A model generated the notes under the pieces. The model worked only from the letters and a program-made list of their open reading frames with translations. It did no database searches and had not been told where the DNA came from. A stretch of 64,000 nt of DNA. Origin: Papio anubis. Lineage: Eukaryota > Chordata > Mammalia > Primates > Cercopithecidae. Positions 46,465 to 58,399 of the stretch are shown in pieces. The stretch's first letter is position 1. Each line of letters opens with the position of its first letter. The stretch covers positions 143,391,787-143,455,786 of the forward strand of contig NC_044978.1 in the NCBI RefSeq assembly GCF_008728515.1, given 5' to 3'. Both the position numbers and the translations under genes were made by a program.

Positions 46465-48146
46465 ATTAATATCCTAACAGTCAGTTTTGTTTCTTCCTAA
46501 GTTCGATAGCTGTATAATTGTGTTTATAATTATACATATATATAATTATACATATAATTGTATAACCTAATAACATTAATCTTAAATGTAATAGTTAAGA
46601 AAAGAAAGAAAGCTGTGTTTTCTATGAAAAATAACTTTAATACCTTGTAAATAATTACCCAAGTCAACTACTAAGAAGAAGTACTGTTAAATTAGTTGTG
46701 GATAACGAAACTGTAAAAGTTCAGAAGAAATAATCACAAAAATCCAAAACGGTATTATATTCTGATTGCTTTCTACAAGAGTCTTTAAATTTTCACTCCA
46801 CTTTGAAGGAGCTCAGAGTAGCTTCTTTACATGTGTGAGGTTTGTGCGTGAAAGACCAGATAAAACTTTAATCAATATACTAATACTTTAGCTTTTTATA
46901 AAAGACCTTATCATGACAGATTATAAAATAGACGTGTATTTCTATTACTTAGGTGTATGTCATTTTTTAATATCTCTTCCTTAATCTTTCTTTAAAATTT
47001 ATGAACAAACTCCAGTCCTGATTGCATTACTATATGTCCTTTGCAAACAACTAGCAAATTGACTTTTGACTTTTGAAATCAATTAAGAATTGCCAGGAGG
47101 AATGTACGAAGTTGTAAAAGCATAGAAGCTCAGGACAGACTTTTCGTTTCAACTTTATTGCTTATGTCAGGTTTATCTTTGAGCAAGTTTATTGTTTGCT
47201 TGACTGCTTTCCCACTTTATACTAGACATAAAGGCAACTCACATGGACACAGAAGATACAACAAATTAACATAAATTTCCAGACTTTCAGAGAATTAATT
47301 AACACTCTGAATCACAGTTTCCTCATCTATGAAATTATGGGATACTGTGAAGAATAAATGAGGTATCTTCTAAAAAAACCCAGCAATCAGAAGAAAGTTC
47401 AACAACTATTTGTTCTTTTTTCTAATGTGGCCAATAAAAAGATGTATTGCTAATGCATAATTTTTGTGTTAATTATGAAATTATTCTTTGCCTCAATAGT
47501 ATGCTTTGTCTTTTTTTAAAGTACTTTCCTATATATTTGAATTAATCCCACACTAAGACAGTGTGAGGTTAATATAGCAGTTATTATTATTTGCCATATA
47601 TATATCATAGAACTGAAATAGATAGATGTGAAGTGTCTAAAGCAAGTTATCTCAGAAAGTTAACATAAATTTATGTTTAAATAAGCCTATTCTAAGCTCG
47701 TTCTGAGCTGATTACTCTCATTAACTTCTGAAATTCTAGGAGGTATCTGAGTTTATTTTTTTCAAGTTTAATTATTCTTTCATAATGTTCTTCCTTAGAG
47801 GCTTACTAATAATCAACAGAAAACACAACACTTTAATCTCATAGCAATGCATACAATAAAGGAATAAAAGATAGAAATAATTTTTTAACATAATTGAGAG
47901 TCGAGAAGCTTTTGCTCTCAGAGCCCACGGTTTAGGATAGGGCCTAAAAATTAGATTCCATTGTACTATTCTAATTCTCCAACTTGATTATTATTAGCTC
48001 AGACAAGGAGGACATTGAGACTATGTTTGGATTTGCAGAAACAGAGCCAGGGCTCAAGTAGTGAGAAAATTTTGAGATTCTACTTAGAATCTCACAACCA
48101 TGTTGGAACAGCGATGAGAAATTCTCCCTGTTACAAGCAACTCTTT
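46465..48146. other. No gene seen; AT-rich
   Basis: Contains a TA-rich low-complexity patch at 46520-46565. No exons or clear repeats recognised. Confidence 0.3.
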
Positions 48147-48151
48147 CCCTC

Positions 48152-50458
48152 GGTAGTAGTCCATTTTTCCCCTGCTGATAAAGACATACCCAAGACTGGG
48201 CAATTTACAAAACAAATAGGTTTATTGGACTTACAGTTCCACGCGGCTGGGGAGGCCTCACAATCATTCCAGGAGTCACGGAGCAGCAAGTCACATCTTA
48301 CCTGGATGGCAGTGGGCAAAGAGAGAGCTTGTGCAAAGAAACACCTGTTTTTAGAACCATCAAATATCATATGATCCATTCACTATCACGAGAACAGCAC
48401 AGGAAAGACCTGTCCCCATGATTCAGTCATCCCCCATTGGGTCCCTCCTACAATGTGTGGGAATTATGGGACCTACAAGATGAGACTTGGGTGGGGACAA
48501 AGAGCAAAACCATATCATTCTGCCCTTGGACTCTCCATAATCTCATATCTTCACATTTCAAAACCAATCAGGCCTTCCCAACAGTCCCGCAAAGTCTCAA
48601 CTCATTTCAATATTAACTCAAAAGTCCAAAGTTCAAAGTCTCATCTGAGACAAGACAAGTAAGTCCGTTCTACCTATGAGCCTGTACAATCAAATGCAAG
48701 TTAGTTACTTCGTAGATATAATGGGGGTACAGGCATTGGGTAAATACAGCCATTCCAAATGGGAGAAGTTGGCCACAATGAAGGGGCTACAGGCCCCATG
48801 CAAGTCTGAAATCCAAAAGGGCAGTCAAATCTTAAAGGTCCAAAATAATCTCTGACTCCTTGTCTTACATCTAGGTCACACTGATGCAAGAGGTAGGTTC
48901 CCATGGTTTTGGGCAGCTGCACCCCTGTGACTTTGCAGAGTGCAGCCTCCCTCCTGACTGCCTTCACAAGCTGGTATTGAGTGTCTGTGGCTTTTCCAGG
49001 TGCACAGTGCAAAGCTGTCAGTGGATCCACCATTCTGGGGTCTGGAGGATGGTGGCCCTTTTCTCACAGCTCCAGTAAGTGGTGTGCCAGAAGGGACTTT
49101 GTGTGGGGGCTCCAACACCACATTTCCTTCTGCACTGCCCTAGCAGAGGTTCTCCATGAGGGCCTCGCCCCTGCAGCAAACTGCCTGGGCATCCAGGCAT
49201 TTCCATACATCCTCTGAAATCTAGGCAGAGGTCCCAAACCTCAGTTCTTGACTTCTGTGCACCTGCAGGTTCAATACTATGTAGAAGCTGCACAGGTTTG
49301 GAGCTTCCACACTCTGAAGCAACATCCTGAGCTGTACCTTGCCCTTTTAGTTATGACTGGAGCAGCTGGGACACAGGGCACCAAGTTTCTAGACTGCACA
49401 CAACAGAGAGACCCTGGGCCCAGCCCACAAAACCATTTTTTACTCCTAAACCTCCAGGCCTGTGATGGAAGGGGATGCTGCATAGGTTTCTGATATGCCC
49501 TGGATACATTTTCGCCATTGTCTTGGTGATTAACATTTGGCTCCTCGTTACTTAAGTAAATTTCTGCAGACAGCTTGAATTTTCTCCTCAGAAAATGTGA
49601 TTTTTCTTTTCTATTCAATTGTCAAGCTGCAAATTTTCCAAACTTTTATGCTCTGTTTTCCTTTTAAAACTGAATGCCTTTAACAGCACCCAAATAACCT
49701 CTTGAATGCTTTGCTACATATAAATTTTATCCACCAAACACCCTAAATCATCTGTCTCAAGTTCAAAGCTCCACAAATCTTAGGGCAGGGGCAAAATGCT
49801 GCCAGTCTCTTTGCTAAAACATAACAAGAATCACCTTTGCTCCAGTTTCCAACAACTTACTCATCTCCATCTGATACCACCTCAACCTGGACCTTATTGT
49901 TCATATCACTATCAACATATTGGTCAAAAACTTTCTACAAGTTTCTAGGAAGTTCCAAACTTTCCCACATTCACCTGTCTTATTCTGAGCCCTGCAAACT
50001 GTTCCAATCTCTGCCTGTTACCCAGTTCCAAAGTCGCTTCCACATTTTTGTTTATCTTTTCAGTAATGCCCCACTCTACTGGTACCAATTTACTGTATTA
50101 ATTATTTTCATGCTGATGATAAAGACATACCTGAAACTAGGAAATATGCAAAAGAAAGAAGTTTATTGTAGTTACAGTTCCACATGGCTGAGGAGGCCTC
50201 ATGATCATGGCAGAAAGCAATGAGGAGTAAGTAACATCTTACATGGATGGCAACAGACAAAGAGAGAGCTTGTGCAGAGAAACTCCTGTTTTTAAAACCA
50301 TCAGATCACGTGAGACAGATTCACTATCATGAGAACAGCATGAAAAAGACCTGCTCTCATGATTCAGTTATCTCCCACTGGATCCCTCCCACAACACATG
50401 GGGATTATGGGAGCTACAAAATGAGATTTGGATGGAGATACAGAGCCAGATCATATCA
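48152..50458 (-). mobile_element. MaLR provirus (THE1/MST type), LTR-internal-LTR
   Basis: Two related LTRs in minus orientation (48152-48517 and 50094-50458) enclose about 1.58 kb of internal MaLR sequence. Both LTRs share 'gataaagacatacc', 'acagttccac..ggctg.ggaggcctca', 'agagagagcttgtgca' and a terminal 'atcatatca/accatatca'. The internal region carries no intact gag. Open frames on either strand (for example 49277-49618 minus, 49248-49493 plus) show no domains. I could not fix a convincing 5-bp target duplication. Confidence 0.85.
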
Positions 50459-50509
50459 TCCTGTTTCTTGATAAAGAAGAAATCAACTTTCAACTAACTG
50501 TATTATGTT

Positions 50510-50739
50510 CTACTGTCTTACCTCTGGTCATATTTAATTTCTTACCACTTTCTTCCCCCCATCCCTGTAGGCCAATCATTCTATAGATTAATTTTGCCTA
50601 TTCTATAGCTTCATATAAATGGAATCATATAGGGCATACCTTTTGTGCCTGATTTAGTTTATTCAACGTATTATCTTTGAGTCATCCATGTTATTGCTAG
50701 AATCAAAAGCTTGTTCCTTTTTATCACTAGTTAGTGTGC
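50510..50739 (-). mobile_element. Old L1M fragment, 3' side of the MULE insertion
   Basis: 'cttcatataaatggaatcatatag', 'cttttgtgcctgatttagtttattca' and 'gagtcatccatgttattg' are old L1 ORF2-end sequence on the minus strand. The same element resumes at 52336. Confidence 0.7.
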
Positions 50740-50749
50740 CCCTTTATTA

Positions 50750-52325
50750 GGTTAGGGCCATGATCCTGAAAGACACAATCTCAAACTCCACAATACTAAA
50801 TTCTGAAACCCTGAAAGATCAAAACCTGAGAAATATAATTCTGGAAAAAATAATTTTAAAAACATTTAAAAGACAGTTATCTGCATCTTTAAAGGGGACT
50901 TATTTGACAAATATATAAAAACACAAAAGAAAACTTCATAGGCCACTTTACACAATACAATATCCAATAATGACACAAGCATTTCTGTAAGCATGAACAC
51001 TAATGACAGTTGCAGAAGTATGACAGTTATGAACAGACAACTATATTCATAAAGAAATAGCTTATATAACTTGAGTTACCTCAAATACCATGGCAGACAA
51101 CCTAAGTCTTCTGACAGAATCCATCAAAAACCATGATGGGTCACTGCTGCATATGAGTCACCCAAAGAGCCAAGATTTCAAGAAATTTTATCTTTCACAA
51201 ATGCAAATGTACAAAAAGAACATTTCTTCATTTATTAAATTTCAATGTTTTTATGTTCACACACAATGTTTACACACAGAGTCAATACTGTGACTTAACT
51301 TTTGTGAAGTCAAATTTGCAAAAAAAAAAAGTATACAATCCATTTATAAAACTGTTTACATTATTATAACTCCAGGATTGGAAATGATGCAAAGATAAAA
51401 TACATAGCATAGTGAAATTTTTAAAAAGTACTGACAATTTAAAATACTGGGAATAAAACAATAAAAAGAAAAAAAAAACCTTTGAAAAAATCTAATTTTT
51501 TTTTCAATATAAGAAAGTGTATTACAGAGTTAGATTATGGGCAATTGCATGGAGGTAATCCATAATAACTGGTGGACTTTCATGATTGTTAATCTTGAAA
51601 TCTTGTCTTAGGATGAATAGCTGCTTTTTTTTTTTCTATTAGGGCATGGCTCATGTTGGAGAATATGTCTACATTCATTTTCCACATGGTGTTGCTCTTT
51701 TGAATTCTTCCTTGATTTGATATACAACAACATGACCATTCCCTATTACATTTTCCCACTTTCTGTGCCATGCCTCTATATTTTTAGGGGTACACAGAAA
51801 CCCATTCTGCAGGCACTCACATTCAAACTACAAATTTGGCAGAAACAATACTGGTGAGGGTTCAACAACACCATTGCGTGTTTTCTTATCCTACCATACA
51901 CATAATTATTTTCAAGCCAGTCAGTGACTTTGCAGGCATCTTCAAAGAAATTCAGCTTTAATGTATTAAACCTGTCTACAGCTTCATGAGATGGAAGGAA
52001 TGCCAATGCAGACAAATGACGCATTTTTAAACTGAAGTTTTTGTTATTGCCATATGACATAGTCAATTCACTCAACAAAATTTTCCACTCAATGCATTGG
52101 ACTGAGTAGAAAAAGCAAACTTTATTGGTAACAATTTGAAATTCATTTTTAGAAGCCATGTTCATCACCGAATTCCACACCTGTCTTTATGGTTTGGGGA
52201 TTGAATTAGATGTTAGGGATTATAGACTTCAGGGATTTAGACTTTAAGAATATTGATCTTTCAAAATTTCAGCAATTAGAATTGTGGCATTAGGAATTGT
52301 ATCTTTGGGATTTTAATCAGCATCA
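50750..52325 (-). mobile_element. MuDR/MULE DNA transposon (Ricksha-like) inserted in L1M
   Basis: The 1576-bp element interrupts an L1. It is flanked by 10-bp copies CCCTTTATTA (50740-50749) and CTCTTTATTA (52326-52335), the 9-10 bp duplication size of Mutator-like elements. Its ends form a long imperfect inverted repeat of about 85-100 bp; the left arm (GAAAGACACAATCTC, GAAAGATCAAAAC) matches the reverse complement of the right arm (AAAGATACAATTCC, GAAAGATCAATAT). A transposase fragment lies inside at 51776-52180. From memory the mammalian family of this kind is Ricksha; the assignment is unverified. Confidence 0.75.
51776..52180 (-). pseudogene. MULE transposase fragment
   Basis: A 134-codon frame contains MRHLSALAFLPSHEAVDRF followed by a leucine-rich stretch, then DWLENNYVYGRIRKH at about residues 85-100. 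This is the conserved block after the catalytic core of MULE transposases: an 'ALAFvP..dV..aF..L' helix, then 'yfEdtYiGr.rr'. The DDE core itself is not present in the fragment. A second short frame (51771-51589), broken from the first by stops, may be the C-terminal remainder. Decayed and not functional. Confidence 0.65.
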
Positions 52326-52335
52326 CTCTTTATTA

Positions 52336-52457
52336 ATATACCACAAGTTGTTTATCAATTCTCCTGTCAATGAACATTTGAGATACCTCTACTTTTGGCT
52401 ATTGTGAGTACAGCTTCCACAAAATGCTTGTACAGTGTGGACATATGTTCTTTCTAT
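52336..52457 (-). mobile_element. Old L1M fragment between MULE and Alu
   Basis: Resumes the L1 at 'taatataccacaagttgttt', 'caattctcctgtcaatgaac' and 'tggctattgtgagtacagct', exactly following the part left of the MULE. Confidence 0.75.
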
Positions 52458-52758
52458 CTTTCTTTCTTTCTTTTTTTGAGACAGAGTCTCGCTCTGCTGC
52501 CCAGGCTGGAATACAGTGCTGCAATCTCAGCTCCCTGCAACCTCCCTCTCTCCGGCTCCAGCAATTCTCCTGCCTCAGACTCCCGAGTAGCTGGGACTAC
52601 AGGTGCATGTCACCATGCCCTGTTGATTTTTGTATTTTTTAGTAGAGATGGAGTTTCACCATATTGGCCAGGCTGGTCTCGAATTCCCGACCCCATGATC
52701 CTCCCACTTCAGCCTCCCAAAGTGCTGGTATTACAGGCACAAGCCATTGTACCTAGCC
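52458..52758 (-). mobile_element. Alu (full length, inverted) inside L1M
   Basis: CTTT-rich tail, then reverse-complement AluS-type sequence. Flanked by CATATGTTCTTTCTATC and CATATATTCTTATCTC. Open frames over 52395-52787 are shadows. Confidence 0.93.
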
Positions 52759-53870
52759 ATATATTCTTATCTCTATTGAGTAAGTAACTAGGAGTAAACT
52801 GGTGTTTGGTGTATATTTACCTCATCAGAAACTGTCAGAGGTTTTCCCAAGCGGTCGTACCATTTAACATTCACATTAGCAATGCAGGAGAGTTCTAGTT
52901 ACTCCACCTCCACACCAACACTTAGTATTTTCAATCTTTTTAAACAAATTTTAGTCATTCTAAATATTGTGCAGTAATATAACATTGCCGTTTTAATTTG
53001 CATTTCTCTAATGACTAATGATGTCATATTTTACTAAATGTTTTTGGCCAGCCATAGCCTCTTTTGCAGGCACTTGTGACCCATTTCTTCATTAGATTGT
53101 CTTTAGGTTGTCTTTTAATTTTTGATTTTTCAGAGTTCTTTACATATTCTACATATTTTGGTCCTTTGGTAGACAATTAGATTGTGGATATTTTCTCCCT
53201 GTTATGGCTTCCTTTTTCATTTTCTTGCATGTCTTTTGTGAGAACATTTTAATCTTAAAGTTCAATTTATTAAAATGTGAAGTCTTCCATTACATAAACA
53301 TTATATATTTCTCCATGTATTACAGTCTTCTATAATTTCTCAGCAAAATCTGCGTTTTAGTTTTTGATGTTGAAATCTAACCATCTTTGGAAAAATGTAT
53401 TCCACGTATTTGATGTTTTCTGATAGTGCTTTATATTGGACATTCAATATCCAATTGGATATTAAATTGGAAATTTCATATTTAATTGTGTTTCTTATAC
53501 ATCGCATTTCAAATTTTATATAATGTCCTTGAATCCAATAATTTTGCTAATTTCAGTTTTTAGTTCAGTAGTTTATAACTTTTTAAAGATTGTCTACATC
53601 CCAATCATGTTGTATACAAATAGTGAGCTTTATTTTTTCCAATTTTTATGACTTTTTTCCTTGCTTTATTTGTCTAGCGAGGACCTCCATCACAATATTG
53701 AATAGAAGTGATGAAAATGCATATTCATTCACTGTTTCTGATCTTAAGGAGAAGGCATCCAATATTTTACCATTATGTATGATATTAGCTCTAGCGTTTC
53801 ATATTCAAGGAGTTCCTTTCTATACCCAATTTGCATGTTGAGTTTTGTTCTAGCATTTAGTCAAATACCA
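52759..53870 (-). mobile_element. Old L1M fragment (ORF2 3' half)
   Basis: Decayed ORF2 on the minus strand: 'ttaatttgcatttctctaatgactaatgatg', 'agagttctttacatattct', 'attttctccctgttatgg', then RT-domain sequence from about 53600 ('tatacaaatagtgagc', 'cctttctatacccaatttgc'). All frames broken. Confidence 0.75.
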
Positions 53871-54596
53871 AAGGTACCATAAAACCATAGAGGTTTGGTT
53901 TCAAGAATTCTACAGGCAGCAGCTGATCTCTCTGCCCAACTTTCTGGCCTCTTGGCTGTATCTTTCCTCTGCCTGTGTAGGTTAGGAATCAGCCCAGGAT
54001 TCGGGTGAAATTAATGAGCAGATGGGGCTCCCATCTGTTTGATCCCCTCCTTTCTTGGAATTTTCCCCTCACTTCCAGATACTCTAGCATCTCCAGATTC
54101 CAACCTCTATCTTTTTCACCCAGTAAGACTACAATTTCTTTATGAGGCATATTTTATGAAAACTGGGAAGTACCTGCAGAGGAAACGCTGGATAAATGTG
54201 AGGTTCATTGTGTTTCCAATCTTTCAGTGAATGAATCCTCTCCTGTTTCTTTTTGTTTGGGGTTGTTTTCTAGTACCTTCAACAATGGTGTTTGTTTTTT
54301 ATTATTTTGTTCTGTGTATATATGTTATTAGCAGGAGGCTTATTCTGCTATAAACTGCTCCACTATTACGAGGCAATCACTCCTATATTGGATTTCTTAC
54401 AGTTCTTCGAATACACACCTTTCCTCTGACCTGGGGTCACCACATATGCTATTTCTCTACCTGAAGCACTATCCCCTTGCTTGTTGACTAACTGGTTTCC
54501 AATTTCCCTCATGTCTCAGTTAAAATATCAGTTGCTCAGCAGTCTTTCTAATCATTTTCTACCTTATGTTGATACTTTCCCATAACACATTGTACT
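53871..54596. other. No gene seen
   Basis: Unannotated sequence between the old L1 and an Alu. A 63-codon frame at 54039-54230 has no domain. Confidence 0.3.
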
Positions 54597-54607
54597 CCTT
54601 TTGCAGT

Positions 54608-54883
54608 TTTCTTTTTTTTTTTTTTTTTTTTTTTGAGACAGAGTGGTGTGATCTTGACTCACTGCAGTCTCTGCTTCCCAGGTTCAAACGATTCTCCTGC
54701 CTCAGCCTCCCAAGTAGCTGAGACTACAGGCGCTGCCATCAGACCCGACTAATTTTTTGCATTTTTAGTAGAGACGGGGTTTCATGATGTTAGCCAGGAT
54801 GGTCTCGATATCCTGACCTCGTGATCCACCTGCCTAGGCTTCCCAAAGTGCTGGGATTATAGGCATGAGCCACCATGCCCCAC
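54608..54883 (-). mobile_element. Alu (inverted) with a small internal deletion
   Basis: Reverse-complement Alu with a pure T-run of 23 bases. About 30 bp of the right-monomer end ('tctcgctctgtc...ggctggagtgca') is missing after GAGACAGAG. Flanked by CCTTTTGCAGT (54597-54607) and CCTTTTGTAGT (54884-54894). Confidence 0.95.
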
Positions 54884-55285
54884 CCTTTTGTAGTATTATA
54901 GGACTCATCTGCTCATATTTATTCATTGAATACTCCTTACTTCTTAAAGTGTAAGCTCCATGAAAGCAGAAACCATCTCTTACAGTAGGCCTCGCTAATT
55001 AAAAAGTACTCTGTAAATATTTGTTGCTTTTCAGAAAACCAAGGAGCAAAATATTTTGATTACCTTATCACAAATACTGTGAAGGCAACTTCTAAAAATC
55101 ATTGATAAGCAAATCCATCCGAGTACAGACATGTGTATAAAGGTAGTCATCAGTCAATAATTACAGCAAATTTTCTTTTTTGCACATTCATGCCCAGAAT
55201 GTGTTCAAACGGTAGAGCACTCTGGTGTCCCGCTAAGAGGACGATAAAGAGCCACCTTTTTGAATGGCTTTCAAGTGACAGTGGT

Positions 55286-55345
55286 ACAAAGCAATTCTAT
55301 GTAACAAACCTTCACATGTACCCCCAAATATTAAATAAATAAATA
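55286..55345 (+). repeat. Very short L1 3' end fragment
   Basis: 'tatgtaacaaaccttcacat' followed by 'gtacccccaaatattaaata' and an (AAAT)n tail is the final 3'UTR of a primate L1. The piece is extremely 5'-truncated. Confidence 0.55.
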
Positions 55346-55440
55346 AATGTCCAGATAAGTCTTCTGGTAGCTTTTGTATCGACACAAAGAAATCCACCTG
55401 ATAACATTATTGGTTTATCATTAAGATCATCAGCTTTGAG

Positions 55441-55508
55441 ACTATTCTGCAGCTAAAAAAAAAACAAACAAACAAACAAAAAAAAACTATTCTACAGCTT
55501 AAAAAAAA
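55441..55508 (+). repeat. A-rich tract bounded by a direct duplication
   Basis: ACTATTCTGCAGCTAAAAAA (55441-55460) and ACTATTCTACAGCTTAAAAA (from 55486) flank an (AAAC)n/poly(A) run. It looks like a target duplication around a tail-only retroposon. Confidence 0.6.
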
Positions 55509-55849
55509 TTACTGCCTAAGTATAAATGTGATCATATTTTTTCCACTCTCCAGAGCTTTCTTCTTCCTTGTAGCATGCCTAGAAATATGTTATGCTTCTA
55601 GGTACTTGCATTAACTCATCCTAGTCAATAGGGTGATGTTGCAATAGGCACCATTATCTAGATTTTGTTCTTTTCTTTAGACAAGTAAATACATTTAGGG
55701 AATCAGACTTTGGATATCTTCGAGTGGTTTGGGGTATTCCGTTAATTCCAATTCGAAACCAGGGTCTAGCACAGGGTTTGGCACATAATAGTTGTTAAAT
55801 AAACATTTATTTAATACATCAACGAAAATGATTGCAGCAAAAATTCACC

Positions 55850-55972
55850 ACAAAGACAATTATAATCAGGTTTATTGGTTAATCCATAAATGTAAGCATT
55901 TAAAAAAAATATATAAACCAAAGTATTGCCTTTGATTAATAAAATGAGACTTTTCCTGGGTAGAAGCTCCAA
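55850..55972 (-). other. GRXCR1: GRXCR1 3'UTR (predicted)
   Basis: Downstream of the stop codon on the minus strand, an AATAAA hexamer lies at 55876-55871, about 97 nt after the stop. This predicts cleavage near 55850. The cleavage point is an inference. Confidence 0.5.
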
Positions 55973-56152
55973 TTAACCAACACAGTTCTTACAACGCTGA
56001 AGACCGTTTTCATTGCAAGCCGTACACTTCAGGGCTTTGAAAGAGTCTGTGAAGCAATTTCGAAACACGGACATCTTGCTCCCATGGCACATAGAGCATG
56101 GAAGAAACCCAAAGCCTCCACAAGAGGGACACTCATGTGGATGCTGCACTCT
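55973..56152 (-). CDS. GRXCR1: GRXCR1 last coding exon
   Basis: This exon encodes the last 59 residues and stop of glutaredoxin and cysteine-rich domain containing 1, a protein of actin-rich sensory-hair-cell stereocilia whose loss causes DFNB25 deafness and the pirouette mouse. On the minus strand an acceptor (pyrimidine-rich tract, then TTATACAG at 56160-56153) is followed in phase 0 by AGA GTG CAG. The peptide carries four CxxC pairs (CPSC, CSMC, CTAC, CKNC) and short stretches such as GGFGFLPC, FRNCFTDSF and NENGLQRC, the cysteine-rich zinc-finger-like tail of GRXCR1. It ends in TAA at 55975-55973. The upstream glutaredoxin-like domain is encoded outside the window. The exon is open with no disabling change, so it looks functional. 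Confidence 0.88.
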   Translation of the reverse strand, partial: RVQHPHECPSCGGFGFLPCSMCHGSKMSVFRNCFTDSFKALKCTACNENGLQRCKNCVG

Positions 56153-56191
56153 CTGTATAAGGTGGCAGGGGAATAAGAGAAAACAGAAGAT
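56153..56191 (-). promoter_or_regulatory. GRXCR1: Splice acceptor and pyrimidine tract of the GRXCR1 last intron
   Basis: The minus strand reads TTCTGTTTTCTCTTATTCCC, then CTGCCACCTTATACAG, then the exon. This is a standard polypyrimidine tract and AG. Confidence 0.8.
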
Positions 56192-58399
56192 GTGTTAGCA
56201 GGAACAACTCAATCAGCCTCCTGGTCTTTCTGTATTGTGAGTGGTCATAAAACAATATTGGCATAATATGGCTATACACTTGAATTCACCTACCATTAAT
56301 ACACATTACACCCAGGGAAGTAATTAGTTCAAGTTCTCCTTCATTCCCCAGCCAATGACCATCTATACCACAGGTTTGGTTTGTAAAGTGGGTAAATTTT
56401 AGGTTGAAGGGCATATAACTTCAAGAAATACATCATATGAAAACGTCTATTTACAAACCAAATAATTCAGAAGCTGGTTTTTTTTTTTTTTTGTATTAAG
56501 GGAAAATAACTTTCCCATTAGTATCATTTAACAGTTTCATGTCTTTGTTTATAGAATAGTATATTAATAACAAGTCTGAAAAAATCAGAAAGCTAAAAGC
56601 TGAAGTGTGCAGAAGCCACTATCAACTGAAGATGACTAATTATATTATAAATTTAGACTAATACTTCTTTTTTCAAAGCACTTTCAAATGCATTTTTGTA
56701 TAGCATCTTCACCCATACTAACGAGTACACATACAGATACCTTTTTCAGTAAAGATTTAATTTGAGCATCATTATCCTCATTTTATTTTTAAGAAAATAA
56801 GCACAGAAATCTTGAGACATTTCTCTAAATCTATTTAGTTTCCCACAGTAGCTATCAACCTTTCTATCTCAAGCAAAGGTAAAGTATCTCTGATAATACA
56901 ATGAAAATAACCAGATAGTGTGTTGAGAGTAATATTTTTAAAATCATTTACATGCATTTCTCTTTGCTTTTCTGAGCATATAACCTTTACTGGTGTCCTC
57001 TAGAGGCATCCATCAGTTTAGGGGAGATTAGGTGCCATTACAAAATGAATACAAAGAGAAAATAAGTAAATTGATACTAAGCTTCCAACTTGCAAAAAAG
57101 GAATTTGCAGCAGTTTTGGAAACCCTGCCTTTGTGAAGGGAATAATTGCTACAATGAGCTCAGGAAATGTGGATACACACGTACACAGGCAAACACATAC
57201 TCAGACAAACATGCTTAACATACTGACACATACATATAGCTTTTCTCCAAAGATTTATAATTGCACATATTAAAACCTCAAAAATATTCAACTTAAAAGA
57301 AACCTGATAAACTGGGTTTAACCCAGGATTGCTCCAGCACATACAACTGTGAGAATTTTTAGAGTCAATAATATAATTATGTCATAATTAGTAACCTGTG
57401 GGATGTACTTTGGTAATCAAAAATTAGGATCGAATTGGTATTTATAAAATATCAACCTAACATTGACATTTTAAGGCAATATAAATGGGCATTTTCTGTA
57501 TATAGCAGGATTCACTTGCAATTATATTTTGACTTGACTATTATATCAAGATGGCTGAATTCATATAATATCTCATTTCTAATGGCACCGAATCATAGAA
57601 AGTTGTTGTTGTCAATCTCAATAATACGAACAGTGAACTTCGTCCAGACTGTAGAAATTTAAAGCTCTTCCAAAAAGATAGATTGAATATGCACAGCCAT
57701 TTGGTCACTTTGTTGATGGATTTTTGTCATTTCTTTGTGCAAGAATTGACCTAAAAAAAGGATGCACTGCACTTAAATTTTGCATAATATTAAAATAGAA
57801 AAAAGAAAAACTCTGAGTAAAAACAAACCCAGTGATGGGAAAACAGTGTACTTTATAAGCCAAATATGAGAAAATTTCTAAATAATGGAGTTCTTATCAA
57901 ATATTAGAAAGAATATAATGTAGATAAATCCTTGTCATTCACTATTGCTATGACAGGAGATTAAACTAAAAATATTTAATGACTTGTACAACAAGTGCAC
58001 CAAGTCAGAATAAATGCTGGACTGGCCAAGGTCCTAGAGCAAGGACCTGCAGGGACCCTGAGTCCAGCCTTTTACTCATTACTGCTAGATTGTAAATAGA
58101 TCTGAGTTCCTAGTAAAATAGAGTTGTCAGATTTTGCAAATAAAAATATGGGAAGCTCAGTTAAATTTGAATTTCAGATAGAACAGAAATATTTTTTCTT
58201 TAAGTATGTACTAAATATTGTATGAGATATACTTAAGCCAAAAAATTATTTAGAATTTATCTAGTATTTAAATGTAACTGGGCATCCTGCATTTTATCTG
58301 GCAAAGTTTATAGGTTAGAGTTTACAGAGAAGAAAAGAGATATTAATCCATCTTGGGCAATGGCTATTTACCAACCAATATAAATCATTTCAATATCTT

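Larger units (their letters stand above)
54895..55849. other. Downstream flank of GRXCR1, no further gene
   Basis: Contains a short L1-type 3' tail (55286-55345), an A-rich insertion with flanking duplication (55441-55508) and weak MIR-like sequence near 55590-55800. No exon is seen. Confidence 0.4.

Noticed and set aside
55590..55800. Possible additional MIR next to the GRXCR1 3' end
   Set aside because: Only short resemblances ('ttggcacataatagttgttaaataaa'); too weak to bound as a feature.
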